Positions 14,700 to 27,014 of a DNA stretch of 64,000 nt are shown here, in pieces (within the stretch, counting starts at the first letter, position 1; each line of letters begins with the position of its first letter). The stretch covers positions 7,721,501 through 7,785,500 of the forward strand of contig NC_091677.1 of NCBI RefSeq assembly GCF_042453785.1. The letters are read 5' to 3'. The translations under genes were made by a program, and so were the position numbers. The notes under the pieces were generated by a model. It was not told where the DNA came from. It saw nothing but the letters and a program-made list of their open reading frames with translations, and did no database searches. The DNA comes from Malus domestica. Lineage: Eukaryota; Streptophyta; Magnoliopsida; Rosales; Rosaceae.

Positions 14700-14935
14700 T
14701 AAAACCTAATATTAATGAATAATAATCCAATTTGATAAAAAAAATAATCCTAATATAAAACATAGTGATGAATAATAATCCAATTTGATAATAATCCAAT
14801 TTAATAATAATCCAATTTAATGAATAATCCAATTTGATAATAATCCAATTTAATGAATAATAATCCAATTTGATAATAAAAAAACCTAATATTAATGAAT
14901 AATAATCCAATTTGATAATAAAATCTAATATTAAT
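14700..14935. repeat. Imperfect tandem array in hAT leader intron
   Basis: Units built on AATAATCCAATTTGATAA and AATAATCCAATTTAATGA repeat about ten times with small length changes, upstream of the transposase start. Confidence 0.85.
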
Positions 14936-15435
14936 AAAATAATAAATAACATTAAACATATTAAAATTATCCTAGGGAATAATTGTACAACATTACTTAA
15001 TTACTTAAAAAAACTAACATGTAATTCTTAACATTACTTAATTATTTACAAAAATTAACATGCAAGTATTAATTACTTAAAAAAATTAACATACGAGTCC
15101 ACACAAATTTTTTTGTTGTTGTATAAATTACAATAATATAAATATAAGTTTGTAAACTTACCTTAAATATGGAACCCTTTGTGTTCAAGCTCTGGAATGG
15201 CTTTGAAAGGGGTAAGGGAAGAAGAAGAAACGAAAATGCTCTGAATGACTCTGATACTCCACCTCTGAGAATGTGAAAGAATATCACAGACAGTGGCACA
15301 CGGTTTTGAATGTGAAAGAATATCACAGACTCACAGTGGCACACGGTTTCATTATGAAAGCATTATTATTTTTGTCCATGGTCTGAAATTGTAAAAAGCG
15401 ATTGTAAAAGTTGTCAGGTTAGTCAGATGACCCAA

Positions 15436-15475
<40 letters not shown>
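15436..15475. repeat. (CA)n microsatellite
   Basis: A pure CA repeat of about 40 bp lies within hAT copy A. Looser CACACA clusters follow to about 15750. Confidence 0.9.
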
Positions 15476-15479
<4 letters not shown>

Positions 15480-17174
15480 CCACACACGCACACAAGTTGT
15501 GTGACACAACACACGCACACAGACACTCACACGCACACAGTCTCTCTCTCTCTCGATCCTTCTCTCTTCTCTGAGCTTCTTCTCCTCATCCTCCATTATC
15601 CCACACACACACACAGATCTCCCACACACACGCACAGAGACCCAAGGTCTCTCGATCCTTATCCCATATCGCCTTCTGCTCCTCCCTCATCGGCGCCGTC
15701 TCTCTCCTTTCTCTCTGCACCGAGGGTCGGAGACCCACATACACACACGCACACCATTGCACCTGCTTCAGGAAGACACCCATCATCATCAGCAACCTCG
15801 TCTTTCTCCCTCTCCTTCTCGTCTCTGCAACTCTGCAAACGCAGGAACTCCAGCGAGTTTCTTGAATTTCTCCGGTTAGGTAAGCTTCGGGTTTGCCTCT
15901 TTCTGTTCTAGATTGAAGCTTATATGTGAAATTTAAGTTCAAAATCGTGTTTTTGCAAGGTTTTTGGGACGAAATCGGCTCGGGAATAGGCACACCCATC
16001 TCCGGCGAGGCCGTGGGTGTCGACGAACTTTCCGAACACCTGCGACCTTTTCATGGCAAATGGAATTTATAAAAACGTTCATCTCGTCTTCTATTTCATT
16101 TTGATACCTAGATCGGAGTCTAGGGTGCTTTTTTACAATCGGCCGGAGCTATAGAAGCTCCGGCGTTCTTCTCCGACAAGACACAGTTCCAAAATATCGC
16201 AATAGTTTCGGAAATATCACGATATTATCGATAATATCGTGATATTTTGACGAAAACCCGTTGGATACCTATTAAAATATCGGTACCGTGAAAAACCGAT
16301 TATATCGGCGATATATCGTCGATATTATCCGCATTTGAGACATTGGTTCTTACACACTTTTTCTTATTCTAGCCTTCGCATTGCAGAAATCTAAAGAGAA
16401 AAAGAAAAAAAAGTATGTGAAAATCATTTCCCAATGTATAGATAGTTAATTGCCTTCAGTTGACAAAAGCACAATGCTTCCTTATTTCACCGTTGTTGCC
16501 TGTGAGGACTCCAATATTACCCATATTCACCATTGAGACACCAAAATCGTTTAGAAAGGTGGATCCATGAGTGGTGGGCTTGCTTTGTCACATAGGCTTT
16601 TGTCTCATTGTTATCAAGAAGAGCCGAGTCAGACTGGAATAGTCCTCTTCTTTTAGCGACAAGATTGTAGAAATCTTCATCAAAGGTTTAAAGCTTCCAG
16701 GATCCATCTCAACGAGGCTAGTTGTGTCCCCTGGCTTGCATTTTGTCTTCAGCTGAGCTATGTAATTTTTGTCCAATTTTGGGTTTGTATCACCATTTCC
16801 GGTGAAATTATACAAGCGATTCATGAAGGACAGGCAGCGAGATATGCCGATTGTGTGTCCTCCTAAGAACAATGAAGAAAAGAGAGATCAGATCATGTTG
16901 ATTAGGGTTTCATGAAGCAAAAACAAATAGAGAAATAAAATTTGCATGCATGTTAACGTAATAATATTCACCTGACAGAACCGCTAGGTCTTTAGCACTT
17001 AAACCCTTGGCAGCAAATGCTGCTTTGAGTTGAGTTATGTCAGCAAAAGGAGAAGGTAAGCCCCTGTTGGCCTCTGAGGCTAATGGCACTCTTCCATCTC
17101 TTCGTCCAGTCGGAACCTCCCAAAATGAGCGACGAACCTGGAAAAAATATATTCATTCATTTTGTCAGATATAT

Positions 17175-17281
17175 GAAATTGACGTTTGTTTTTTTTATAC
17201 AAACGATAGTGAGGGATGGGGAATCGAAGATCTCGGGTGCAGGAAAATATCCCTAACCAGTTGAACTACAATCCCCTTACA
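17175..17281 (-). repeat. tRNA-derived SINE-like sequence in peroxidase pseudogene intron
   Basis: On the minus strand it starts GGGGATTGTAGTTCAACTGG (A-box-like) and has TTCGATTCCCC (B-box-like) about 35 bp on, then an AT-rich tail. This matches the tRNA-related head of a SINE. No target duplication was resolved. Confidence 0.55.
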
Positions 17282-17383
17282 CACGATATCCCTTTTTTAA
17301 TTTAAAGAAACATCCATTCTTAATCTAATAATATATTTAATAAATATTGATTTATGTGGAATGAGTTTAATTTGTACCATTCT

Positions 17384-17666
17384 TATTAACTACATTGTAA
17401 AGATGAAGAAATGGTACAGTGGAAGAGGAAGATGATAGAGAGAAAACCAGAAAGATTGTATTGATTAAATGGAGAAAATGTATACAAAAGAACTTAAAGA
17501 AATGATAGCTATACAATCCCTTATATAGCCATATAACCTAATTACAATAATACCCTTCTAACTATACTAACCAATCTTATCCTTATGACAACCTACCAAC
17601 ACATTTCAACTAACTATATTCTTCATTACTAAGTAACCATGTCATCACTAATGACTATGGTTAATA
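17384..17666 (-). repeat. LTR of element G (3' LTR in element orientation)
   Basis: 283 bp, outer and inner ends TATTAAC/GTTAATA, next to the ATTCT target duplication on its left and the purine tract on its right. Confidence 0.93.
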
Positions 17667-17676
17667 CTCCCCCCTC
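17667..17676 (-). other. Polypurine tract of element G
   Basis: GAGGGGGGAG on the minus strand, directly upstream of the 3' LTR in element orientation. It would prime plus-strand DNA synthesis. Confidence 0.85.
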
Positions 17677-17758
17677 AAACTGAACTTGGTGTAGCCAAGT
17701 GAAGGTTGAACGATCTAGAACGCTGAAACTGATCTGGAACTGCAAGACCAAGATGTAT

Positions 17759-17893
17759 GCAGGGGCTGTTGTCGTTCATCAATTCTGCCATGTTGGCTAT
17801 TTCTCATTTATTGGTGGTGGTTCTGTGATGGCACAGGATGTTCCAAAATACATGATGGTGGCAGGAGAAAGAGCTGTGCTTCGTGGTCTTGGT
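17759..17893 (+). pseudogene. LPXA: Captured LpxA (UDP-GlcNAc acyltransferase) fragment
   Basis: The plus-strand frame reads AGAVVVHQFCHVGYFSFIGG, then GSVMAQDVPKYMMVAGERA and a terminal LRGLGL. I recognise this as the hexapeptide-repeat (left-handed beta-helix) part of plant LpxA, the mitochondrial enzyme for the first step of lipid-A-like synthesis. Only about 45 residues are present, with no start, no upstream helix coils and no C-terminal acyl carrier protein contact region. The frame runs on into unrelated residues and stops at about 17929. It is embedded inside LTR element G and lies antisense to it, so it is a captured exon-sized piece and not a gene. Whether it is cDNA or genomic DNA cannot be told without the parent gene. 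Confidence 0.85.
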
Positions 17894-17959
17894 CTGAACA
17901 TACCCAACAAATGTTCGACAGTGAACTGAGAAGCCATAGTTGACATTGCCAAGAAACGA

Positions 17960-18270
17960 AATCTACCAAGGAGAATGACACTCCCAAGAAACTAAACTAC
18001 CACGGAGAATGACACTCCAAGAAACTAAATCTACCAAGGAGAATGACACTCCAAGAAACCAAATCAGCCAAGGAGAATGACACTCCAAAGCACAACACAA
18101 ATCTCACACTTCTACTAAAAATACCAAATAAGGAGACTGACACTCCATGAACACAAATCATACTGCAACTTAGGAGACTGACACTCCATGAACACAAATC
18201 ATACTGCAACTGAGGAGAATGAAACTCCAAATCATACTGCAACTTAGGAGAATGAAACTCCAAGATTCAT
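17960..18270 (+). repeat. Short-repeat array with palindromic GGAG...CTCC core
   Basis: About eight imperfect units, each with a core like GGAGAATGACACTCC, in which GGAG and CTCC can pair. Spacing changes from about 34 bp to about 40 bp along the array, with inter-core text such as AAGAAACTAAATCTACCA and later ATGAACACAAATCATACTGC. It lies inside element G. Confidence 0.85.
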
Positions 18271-19311
18271 AGAAAGAATGACACTTTCTTCTTTAAATTG
18301 ACAAGAAAACTAATACTTGCAGAGATCAACACATCAAGACCACAGCTTCACTTCAATTAAACCTCGAAAGTACATCAAATACCACAGCTTCAACAAACAC
18401 CCAATGTCTTCACCAGATCAACAGAATCGCAGAAACTCCCACACATTGTTGATGCAGAAAGAATAACACTGTCTTGAAAGATTGACATTTTCTTGACTAC
18501 AAAACTTCGTATTTCTACACATCAACATATCCAATACAATATATGCAGATGAACACAAACACCCAAATCAACATATGCATCCCAGATCAATCAGAAATAT
18601 CCCACTTCAACAACTTGAGAATTTAGCAACCCAGAAATCAAAAATTGACTATAATCTTCGAATTAAAGGAATAACAACACCTGAAACAATCACGAAGACA
18701 CTGAGCAACCCAGAAGAATCCAACACTCTAATTTCGGACACATCCAACAGCAATTCACGAAGACTGCCACTCCATCGTTCCAACTTCGCACCTCTGCGAC
18801 AACCCTCGGAGGCGATAACAGCGGAAGAATCAGGATCGGACAACACCAGAAGAAAGGAATCACGCAATAAAGAAATCGAGGCGGTGACGCAACGCGTTTT
18901 GGTGACAAGGTACGAACTGTAAGACGGATTAATCAAATCAAGACTCTTCTACTGTGCTGAGATCCAAAGGGTGCTCTGTCATGGCGTCGTTTCTTGAACT
19001 GCAATTTCATGGTTCTTTCTTCAAGTTCTAGACGATACTAACTGCGTTTGCTCCGTTTGACCAAGTTCTGATGAACCGGGTATGCAGCCTTCATGGTAAC
19101 TTTTGAACTGGGAATTTCGTCAAACACCTGGAGTGCATAAGTGACATATATTTCATTGGTGGTGGTCTGCAAACACCCAAAAGCCTAAAAGATTGAACTT
19201 GGAATTCCTGCGAGTCAGCAACAACTTCACAAAAAAATCAACCCATAAATCCGAGTCGTTCGAGGGAGGATCTGAGAACCCAATCGAATGACATCGCAGG
19301 AGCAGGGAGCG

Positions 19312-19436
19312 ATGGACACTGCCAGGCTCGACGACATAATCAGGCGGCTCACGGAGGTCCGATTGGCCAAGCCGGGGAAATCTTTCTTCAGCAGCCCAAT
19401 TTGTCCAAGCTCGAAGCCCCAATCAAAATTTGCGGT
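19312..19436 (+). pseudogene. TOPP: Captured PP1-type serine/threonine phosphatase (TOPP) 5' fragment
   Basis: An ATG at 19312 opens MDTARLDDIIRRLTEVRLAK PGK, the N-terminus typical of plant PP1 catalytic subunits. At about 19380 the reading shifts frame to IFLQQPNLSKLEAPIKICG, which in the family lies about 18 residues further on, just before the GDIHGQ metal-binding motif. The intervening residues are missing and the catalytic motifs are absent, so this is a deleted scrap. The sequence before the ATG may be parental 5' leader. It lies in LTR element G, antisense to it, near the primer-binding site. Confidence 0.85.
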
Positions 19437-19682
19437 GAAACCCAGATGAAAAATTGAGGTTCTTGATTCCTGTTCTCCATGGAAATGCTTGGATCTTTTC
19501 ACAACAGATTCAAGAAAACCCAGAAGAAAAGGACCATCGAGCAGCCAGAGAAGGTAATAAAGAAAAAAAAAATCCAGAGACCAAACAAAAAAATAAGAAC
19601 TATGAATACGGGAAATGAAAGAAAGCAACGAAGAAAGATAGAAGAGAAATCAACCACCAAGATCCATGGCGTGAGCCTTGGT

Positions 19683-19695
19683 GGCTCTGATACCA
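19683..19695 (-). other. Primer-binding site of element G (tRNA-Met type)
   Basis: TGGTATCAGAGCC on the minus strand, with no gap to the 5' LTR. Confidence 0.93.
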
Positions 19696-20193
<498 letters not shown>

Positions 20194-20564
20194 TTACTTT
20201 GCAAAATTCGGTAACTAGCAATTGTTATGCCAACAAAAAAATAATTCAAGGGACAGTTTTCAACAGAAATTGTTATGTCATTAGCAGGACTTAATGGATT
20301 ACTTAGGAGACAAGTAACACAACCAAATGACATATCACTTACCCTAACAAAACAATCATGAAAATGCATCCTTAGAATAGGAGCAGCAAAAGTTGGTGGT
20401 CTATATATGTATTGATGAGTAGTCCCTGCCACAATAGCTTCTAAATCGGGGCATGTTTTTTAGTAGAACCCGACTTTCAATTTCTGCGCATTGCTTGAGT
20501 CTAAGGCCAACAAGGCAATTAGAACTTGAAGAAGCAAGATTGAGATGAGCTTTGGAAAAGCCAT

Positions 20565-20998
20565 TGTCTTTAGCGATGGATTGAATTGAAACCAGACATG
20601 TCTGGTTTTGTAGTTAATGTTTAGGCCTTTGAACTTGCCATCGTAAAGTTATTTTATGAACGTTATATTATCTAAAACGTTAATTAAGGCCTTCAAGGCT
20701 TGACCAAACAATCGAGTTGACAACGTCTTCATAAAAAGAAAAAAGAACTGAGCAATTTTTTGCCCTTTTCTGGAATTGTGCAGTGAGTTGGCCATTTTGC
20801 CCTTTCTTCTTTCTGGTGCCGCGTTCTTCATCATTTGCGGTTCTTTGCTTTTCAAAACCCACGCACATTTTTTAATCATTTTCCCCTTAGAACAATTATT
20901 TTTTTAATTTTTTGCGCCACAATGGCTGGATTTAACTCTTGACAACTTTAATCATTTGTTTTGTCCTGCAGCCTATTTGTTTATCATTTTTTTTGTCC
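20565..20998. other. No gene; former promoter side of the peroxidase pseudogene
   Basis: AT-rich. The open minus-strand frames at 20649-20879 have no recognised similarity. Confidence 0.4.
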
Positions 20999-21270
20999 AA
21001 ACACCAATCTGTCTCCATGACATGACAGAGTTCATGAGAAAAACAATTATATATATAATAAACAAAACAGTTTTTCTCATGAACTCTTTCATGGAGGTAG
21101 ATTGGTGTCCTTCCCATTTCATTGTATTTTGTGCGATTATGATTAAGCCACGTTAATATTTTATATTAATTTTTTATAAAGATAATAAGATAAAAAATAA
21201 TAAAAATATAAAATGTTGACGTAACTTAACCGTGATCTCACAAATAAAAAAGAATGAAAATGACACTTAA
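20999..21270. repeat. Two adjacent inverted repeats (MITE-like hairpins)
   Basis: The first hairpin pairs 21001-21044 with 21070-21110: ACACCAATCT and GTTCATGAGAAAAAC against their complements around an AT loop. The second pairs about 21128-21170 with 21200-21245 around the motif TTAAGCCACGTTAATATTTT. The second motif is shared with the MITE at 61150-61360, so this is probably a diverged relative. No clean target duplication was found. Confidence 0.6.
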
Positions 21271-22124
21271 ACAGGAGGGCAGCCAATTTGCCCCCTTTTA
21301 AACCCATGTATATCTGTTGGGTAGACAATTTTTTTTTATTTTTTAAATGTGATTAAAACCGGGTCACATGATTTATGGCATAACAAACAATAAAAATTTA
21401 TACCCGGCCACGTGTCAGTCATCGCCACAAGTTAGAATCTCTACTTTTGTTCTTCTATCTTCCGTTTTCTTTTCAATTTTTCTTTGCTTCTCCCGCTCTT
21501 GCCAGTCCTTTTCTTTCGTTTATGAATCGTTGCTGCTTTTCTTTTTAACCCGCCATTGTTTCTCTGTGTGTTGCCGTCCACTGCCGGAGCGTCAAAGCTC
21601 GGCCTTTCGAGCTTCAATCCGCCTTGCCGAACGCCTCCTCTCGGCGCTTCCACCTAAACCGCTCTGGTACTCCTACCCTCCCAGAAACTTGAGGTACGAA
21701 AATTTCAATTTTTTTTTTTTTGTGTTTTTGATTTATTTTCAGTGTTAATTTCTCATTAAATTATTATTTTTGATAAACCCATTTAGAATCTGATCCGGGT
21801 TTGCCTGGATTCCAGAGTAATAACCTTGAAACTTAAAGGTATAAAAATTTTCAATTTTTTATTTATATTTATTTTCAGCGTTACTCTGGAGGGTGATAAA
21901 AATTTCTTGGGAAAGGTCACAGTGTTCAGATTTTGCAGGTGGGATATTAAGGTGAGGGGAAAATGGGAAAGAGAGCATGGAAGACAAATTTAGGATTACA
22001 GATAGGAAAATTAATCAAAAGATTATGACAGAGATTTTTCCGGTTGTTTGAATGTGATATAAATCGTTTGTTTTGTTTTTTGACTTCTTAGGTTATCTGT
22101 GGTTATCTTATATAGATACCTACC

Positions 22125-22630
22125 AATAGGTGTAATGGATTGTAATATGTAAATGTGTTGGTCATTCTATTCAGGGGTAATTTTATTAATAGATCAATTG
22201 ATTGTTTAAATTGGAGATGAAGGTGTATTTCCTTTTGGGTTATCGTGTGGTTTTCGTTTGTTTTATTTTGTTGGTTGTTGAGTTTACCATTGTAATCTCG
22301 CCTTGACGTTTTTATATAAATACTTAAAAACACATGTAATGGACTGAATTAGGTGAATGAATCTGTGATGGTAATCATTCGAAAGTAATTTTACAGTTTA
22401 GGGTTTAGCATTGATACAGATCTACTTAGCAATGAATGTAATAAATTGGATTAGGTCAATGTATCGGTCATGCTAAGCGTTGAGAGGTAATTTTATTAAT
22501 AGATCAATATGTTGTTTTAATTCGAGATGAAAGTGTATTTCCTTTTGGGTCATCGTGTGGCTTTCGTTTGTTTAATTTTGTTGGTTGTTTTCTTAGCTGT
22601 TGTAACCTCAGGTTAAAATGTTTACACAGA
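22125..22630. repeat. Diverged direct duplication, two copies about 310 bp apart
   Basis: About 22125-22310 and 22432-22620 share blocks such as GGTAATTTTATTAATAGATC, GTGTATTTCCTTTTGGGT and TTTTGTTGGTTGTT in the same order. It lies in the leader region before the RPA-like gene. Confidence 0.8.
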
Positions 22631-23435
22631 TAGTTAATGATGGACTTAGTGAATTGGATTATATGTGTTTGAATGATAATTGATCCTTACAGTTAATTTT
22701 ATAACCTTTTATACTCAATGTAACAAATCAATGTATTTTGACAGATAAATAAGTGAAATCCTCTTATATCTAACCGAGCTTAAACAAAAAAAGTCATATG
22801 ATTGGAAGGTTATCATATGTGTATTTATTTGTTTGAATATGTTCTTTTATCTGTTTTTTAGAAATTGTTTATAAGCAGTAAATTATTTTCATTGATAAAG
22901 ACAGTTCATTTTTCTTTTGGATTTCATGATATTTTTATCAATTGAGTATTGCAATTTTTCCAGCTTTTTCATTCGGTGTATTATTCATTTGTTCAGGATT
23001 TGTAACTTTCTATTTGAATTTAGTGTAAAGAATGGAAGCATTTTTATGAAATTTCGCTTCACTTTTGGTAGATTAAATGGATCCTACAGAAGTAACCCCT
23101 ATTGTCCAATTGCGTCCATATACAAAAGCGGACAAAATAGGGGTCCGTGTGTGCAGAATATGGAAGTCAAGTGTTCCCGGCACTGTTCAAAAATATGTCA
23201 ACCTGCATTGTATCTTGGTTGATAAGATGGTGAGTGGTTGTACTGTTATTTTTTTATTCCATATTATAATGATATAATTTTTTTTTATCATTTATTACTT
23301 TATTTTTGTTTAAATTGTTTAATTTTTTGTGTTTTTTTATACTTTTTTTTAAACAACGATCCAATGTTTTTTAAACATTGTTTGGAATGATTTAAGTTTT
23401 TCCAGTGAGTATGTTTGTGGGTACAATTAAATCTA

Positions 23436-23618
23436 GGGAACTTTAACGAAAAGCTCCCGGTACTGTTCACTTTAACGAAAAGCTCCCGGTATTGTTCACT
23501 TTAACGAAAACCCACATTTTTACACTAAAAAGTCAATCCTGGTACTATTCACTTTACCCTTTATTTTGTCATTATCATTAAAACTCAAAGTTTTCAAGCC
23601 ATTTTCATTAGTTTTCCT
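23436..23618 (+). mobile_element. Mutator-type MITE, 'AACTTTAACG' family, copy 1
   Basis: It starts GGGAACTTTAACGAAAAG and ends CATTAGTTTTCCT with imperfect terminal inverted repeats, and is flanked by the 9-bp duplication TTAAATCTA (23427-23435 and 23619-23627). The 9-bp duplication points to Mutator-type transposition. It lies in intron 1 of the RPA-like remnant. Related copies are at 53147-53293 (reverse) and 55759-55912. This copy has an extra internal repeat of the GAAAAGCTCCCGGTA block. Confidence 0.9.
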
Positions 23619-24062
23619 TTAAATCTATCTATATCAAAATATAATATTTCGTGTGATTTGTTTGTTTATTGTCTTTTTAACTCTTTTTTTTTTCTTATTT
23701 CCTTTTTGGTTTTTTTCTCTCTTTAATCAACTACAAAGAACCATGCAGTTGAAGCCTTTACAAAAGATATTGATTACGAAGTTATAGCTTCAAAAATTGA
23801 GGCCGGTAGTAGTTATGAAATTATGAATTTCAGAACAATTAAAATCAGGGGCCAAGACAAGGTTGTTGCACATGAAACTCAGATCATGCTCACTGCCACA
23901 ACACTTTTTAAAAAACTGTCTAACGTCTTTCTACCGATATCTCGACATAACTTCTTTCTCCAAGATTATAATTCTCTGTATCCCCGTTTGAACAAGGTTG
24001 ATATTCTCACAGGTAATGTTACAGTATCAATATTTATACCTATATATTTATCTGTGCATTTA

Positions 24063-25078
24063 GGGTGCGTTTGGTACGTGGGACAGGACGGGACGAGGCG
24101 TTCCGTCCCGTGTTTGGTACGCCAAAAATGGGTGGAACGCGCTGTTCCACGAGAAAAAAATTGGGTGTTTTTGCGTCCCACCTTCCCCCCTTGGAACGGG
24201 TTGTTCCACGTATGTGGAACACAAAAATTCCATTGTCTACCCTCCCTCTCTCCTGTAGCCTCCTCCTCCACCACAAACCCAACAACCCAAATGCTTCATT
24301 ACCCAGCAACCCAGATGAATTCGAGCTCGATTTCGGGCTTTCCGGGCTGAGTCGGCTCTCTCTTCCTCTTCTCTTCTATTTCTTTCGTCGGCTCTCTCTC
24401 TCTTACGGAACACAGCTGAAAACCTGAAAGCCTGAAAGCAGCAGCTCCACGTCCACCTTCCAATGGCATTTGTCAACCCCTGTTGCTCCTCAATGGCTCT
24501 TTCCCCTTCTCCGTAAGCCCCCACCCCCTCTCTCTCTCTCTGGGTTTAAAATTTGTGTTATCCTTTTGTTGATTTGAATAATCACAGTAATCTGAAATGT
24601 TAATCCTGAAATTGTGAGAGATAAATCGAGGTTTTTCATGTTTTGGAATTGAGGCATTGTGTGTGTAATATGTGTTTAATGTTAAATCTTCAAATGGAGG
24701 AGGTAAATTGATATTACGCTAAACCAAGTAGTGGATGGAAATTGAGAATCCACACTCGCCTCCCTTAGCCTTTTCATATCGTTGGTTTTAAATTGGGGAA
24801 AAATAGTTTGATTTACTGGAATTGAAGAGAAGGATAATGAAATGAAGAGAAAGTATGGGTTTGATTTATTGGGTTTGATTTTTACTGGGAGATCTGAGCA
24901 TGCGGGAGAGAAAGAGAGAGTCAAATGGAAGAAGAGAAAGCAGAGAAACGGGAGAGAGAGAGGGTAAGTTAGTCATTTAATCCAGTTTCGTTCTGTTCCA
25001 TCTTGCCAGTACCAAACATGACATGAATCTTTGTTCCGTTCCGTCCCGTCCCGTCCCGTCTCCGTACCAAATGTTACC
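24063..25078. mobile_element. PIF/Harbinger-type non-autonomous element (D1) with foreign interior
   Basis: The ends are GGGTGCGTTTGGTAC and GTACCAAATGTTACC, flanked by the 3-bp duplication TTA (24060-24062 and 25079-25081). The same termini bound the 289-bp MITE at 45962-46250. Near each end are runs of the pentamer GGGAC/GTCCC. The middle (about 24190-24990) is unrelated to the MITE. It contains an ATG at about 24463 opening MAFVNPCCSSMALSPSP, directly before a GTAAG splice-donor-like site and a long pyrimidine-rich stretch, which resembles a captured first exon of a host gene. No transposase is present. Confidence 0.85.
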
Positions 25079-25738
25079 TTATACATCAATTGAAAATACT
25101 TGTAATTTTTTTTCTTTTCTATTTGTTTTCTAAAAGAAATTTTTGCTAACTCTCTATCTTCGCATTTTAAGCTGTAAGATGTCATTGAGCATCTAACTAC
25201 GATACAACACTTGGAACAAAAACAGATTAATCAAAGAAAAGTACAAAAGTGTGATGTGCGCATTGAAAATATCAGGTTGTCATTCCGGTCTCATCACACC
25301 AATTCTACATAATTCAACTAATTGTTTTGTACGGCTTACAAAAAAAAATGCAACGTTTGTATTTTATTTGCTTTATATGCAGGAAAGAAGAGTTATCTAT
25401 CACATTGAGGGCAGAGGTTGCAGAAAGTTTTTCTTCTTTATCACTTCAAGCTTTGTCTTTACCCATTGTCATTGTGTTTACAAGTCTAAAAGTCAAACTT
25501 TAGCTACGTAAGTAATAAACTTTAAACCCTTTTAAATATCTTTGTTACAATGCGTATATAGTTTTTAAACAGACCTTATCCAACTAATGATACTTACTCA
25601 TCTGTTATATTTACTTATACCTATTTTATAAATCTTTATTATTTTTGCCATTTCACAAAGAACATTGTGTTGAACATGTCTACTCGCTTTTTTTCATTGA
25701 TCTAGATATACCAGAACTTAATTCATACAGATCAGTGT

Positions 25739-26150
25739 TGTTGATGCACAAAATTAGAGGGATCTTGGAACAACGTAAATCCGACCGTGAATCAGCAAGA
25801 AAGTAAATAACACAGGATGTATCGTGATTCACCCCAATGTTTGGGTTACGTCCACACTGATATTGTATTTCTCTGAAAAATGTGTATGGATTACAAGGGT
25901 GAAGGGGAGTCCCCCAGAGAAAGAGAGAGTTTGAAAGGGCTATCTGTTTATGAGCATGAGAGCTTGAGAGAGATGAGGTTTGTGAGGGTGAGAGGGCATG
26001 AGGTTTGTGAGGGTGAGGAGGCATTTTTATAGAATAAGGGCTCTTCCTCTTTTTACATATTTGCCCCTCCATTTATTACATAATTACATTTAAGTCCCCC
26101 GAGCAGTTATACGAGATCTAAATACGGAGGTCCTAAGTATGGTACAAACA
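25739..26150 (-). repeat. LTR of element C (3' LTR in element orientation)
   Basis: 412 bp with TG...CA ends, next to AGTGT on its left. Confidence 0.93.
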
Positions 26151-26367
26151 GTAGTCCACTAAGTCTTCAGTCAAGAAAGTCTTTTGGCTGGAGACTTGAA
26201 ATTCAGTCCATGTGTGGGCCGAAGTAACTAGATGTCGTTTAGAACTGAATACTCGATATGAGGCGGTGCTCGATGTGAAATGATGCTCAACTAGAAGTAT
26301 CACATGTTGTGAGATAGCTCGGCTTGTGGCTTATGTTGCCTTGGTTGGCTCGGCTTGTGGCTTTAAA

Positions 26368-26850
26368 GGTAAGGGAGTCGTTTTTATAGAATAAGGGCTC
26401 GTTCCTCAATACATAAATGATGGGCTAGAGTTGATGCTCGCGGAGAGGCGGTTGTTCAGTTGGCGGCGATGCTCTCTAATGATGTAAGGGAGTCATTTTT
26501 ATAGAATAATGGTTCGTTCCTCAATACATAAATGATGGGCTAGAGTTGATGCTCGCGGCGATGCGGTTGCTCAGCTAGCGGAGATGCTCTCTAATGATGG
26601 TGAGGAGTCCCTTTTATAGAATAAGGGCTCGCTCCTCAATACATAAATGATGGGCTAGAGTTGATGCTCGTGGTGAGGCGGTTGCTCAGCTAGCGGCGAT
26701 GCTCTCTAATGATGGTGATGGAGTCTTTTTATAGAATAAGGGCTTACTCCTCAATACATAAATAATGGGTGCTTTCTAATGAAAGTGAGGGAGTCATTTT
26801 TATAGAATAATGATTCGCTCCTCAATACATAAATAATGGGCTAAGTCCCC
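26368..26850. repeat. Tandem array, period about 116 bp, four full units plus a partial
   Basis: Units start near 26368, 26484, 26600 and 26715, with a shortened one near 26785. Each contains TTTTTATAGAATAA, CTCCTCAATACATAAAT, GGGCTAGAGTTGATGCTCG and GATGCTCTCTAATGATG. It lies inside element C. Confidence 0.9.
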
Positions 26851-27014
26851 CAAATATTTTTCATGAGGTTCAATTGAGCCCCAATATATGGTACATAATG
26901 TAGTCCCCCAAGTCTTCGATCAATAGAGGCTGTTGGCTGGAGACTTCAAATTCAATCCATGTATGGACCTAAATGGCAGTTATTCGGAGGCGGTCTTTGT
27001 AGACCATGCAGTGA

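Larger units (their letters stand above)
10907..16345 (-). mobile_element. hAT transposon with decayed transposase (copy A)
   Basis: A perfect 8-bp target duplication GTTCTTAC flanks the element at 10899-10906 and 16346-16353. The left end is CAAGGTATTAAAT and the right end reads CAATGTCTCAAATG on the minus strand, both fitting hAT termini. The 5439-bp element carries a multi-exon hAT transposase on the minus strand. Both ends are rich in ATCGATAT/CGATATTATCG palindromes, likely transposase-binding repeats by analogy with other hAT elements (inference). Its ends are shared, in inverted orientation, with copy B at 4148-5961. It is inserted between the two peroxidase genes. Confidence 0.93.

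Noticed and set aside
14620..14952. Minus-strand open frame rich in Ile/Leu/Tyr/Asp
   Set aside because: It only translates the AATAATCCAATTT tandem array; no protein motif.
15501..15999. Open frames on both strands near the right end of hAT copy A
   Set aside because: They read CA/CT-rich leader sequence and terminal repeat shared with the non-coding copy B.
18575..18936. Three overlapping open frames in element G
   Set aside because: No recognisable motif on any strand; could be further captured DNA but there is no evidence.
23966..24309. Open frames across the left end of the Harbinger-type element
   Set aside because: They cross the insertion border at 24063 and translate terminal-repeat pentamers.
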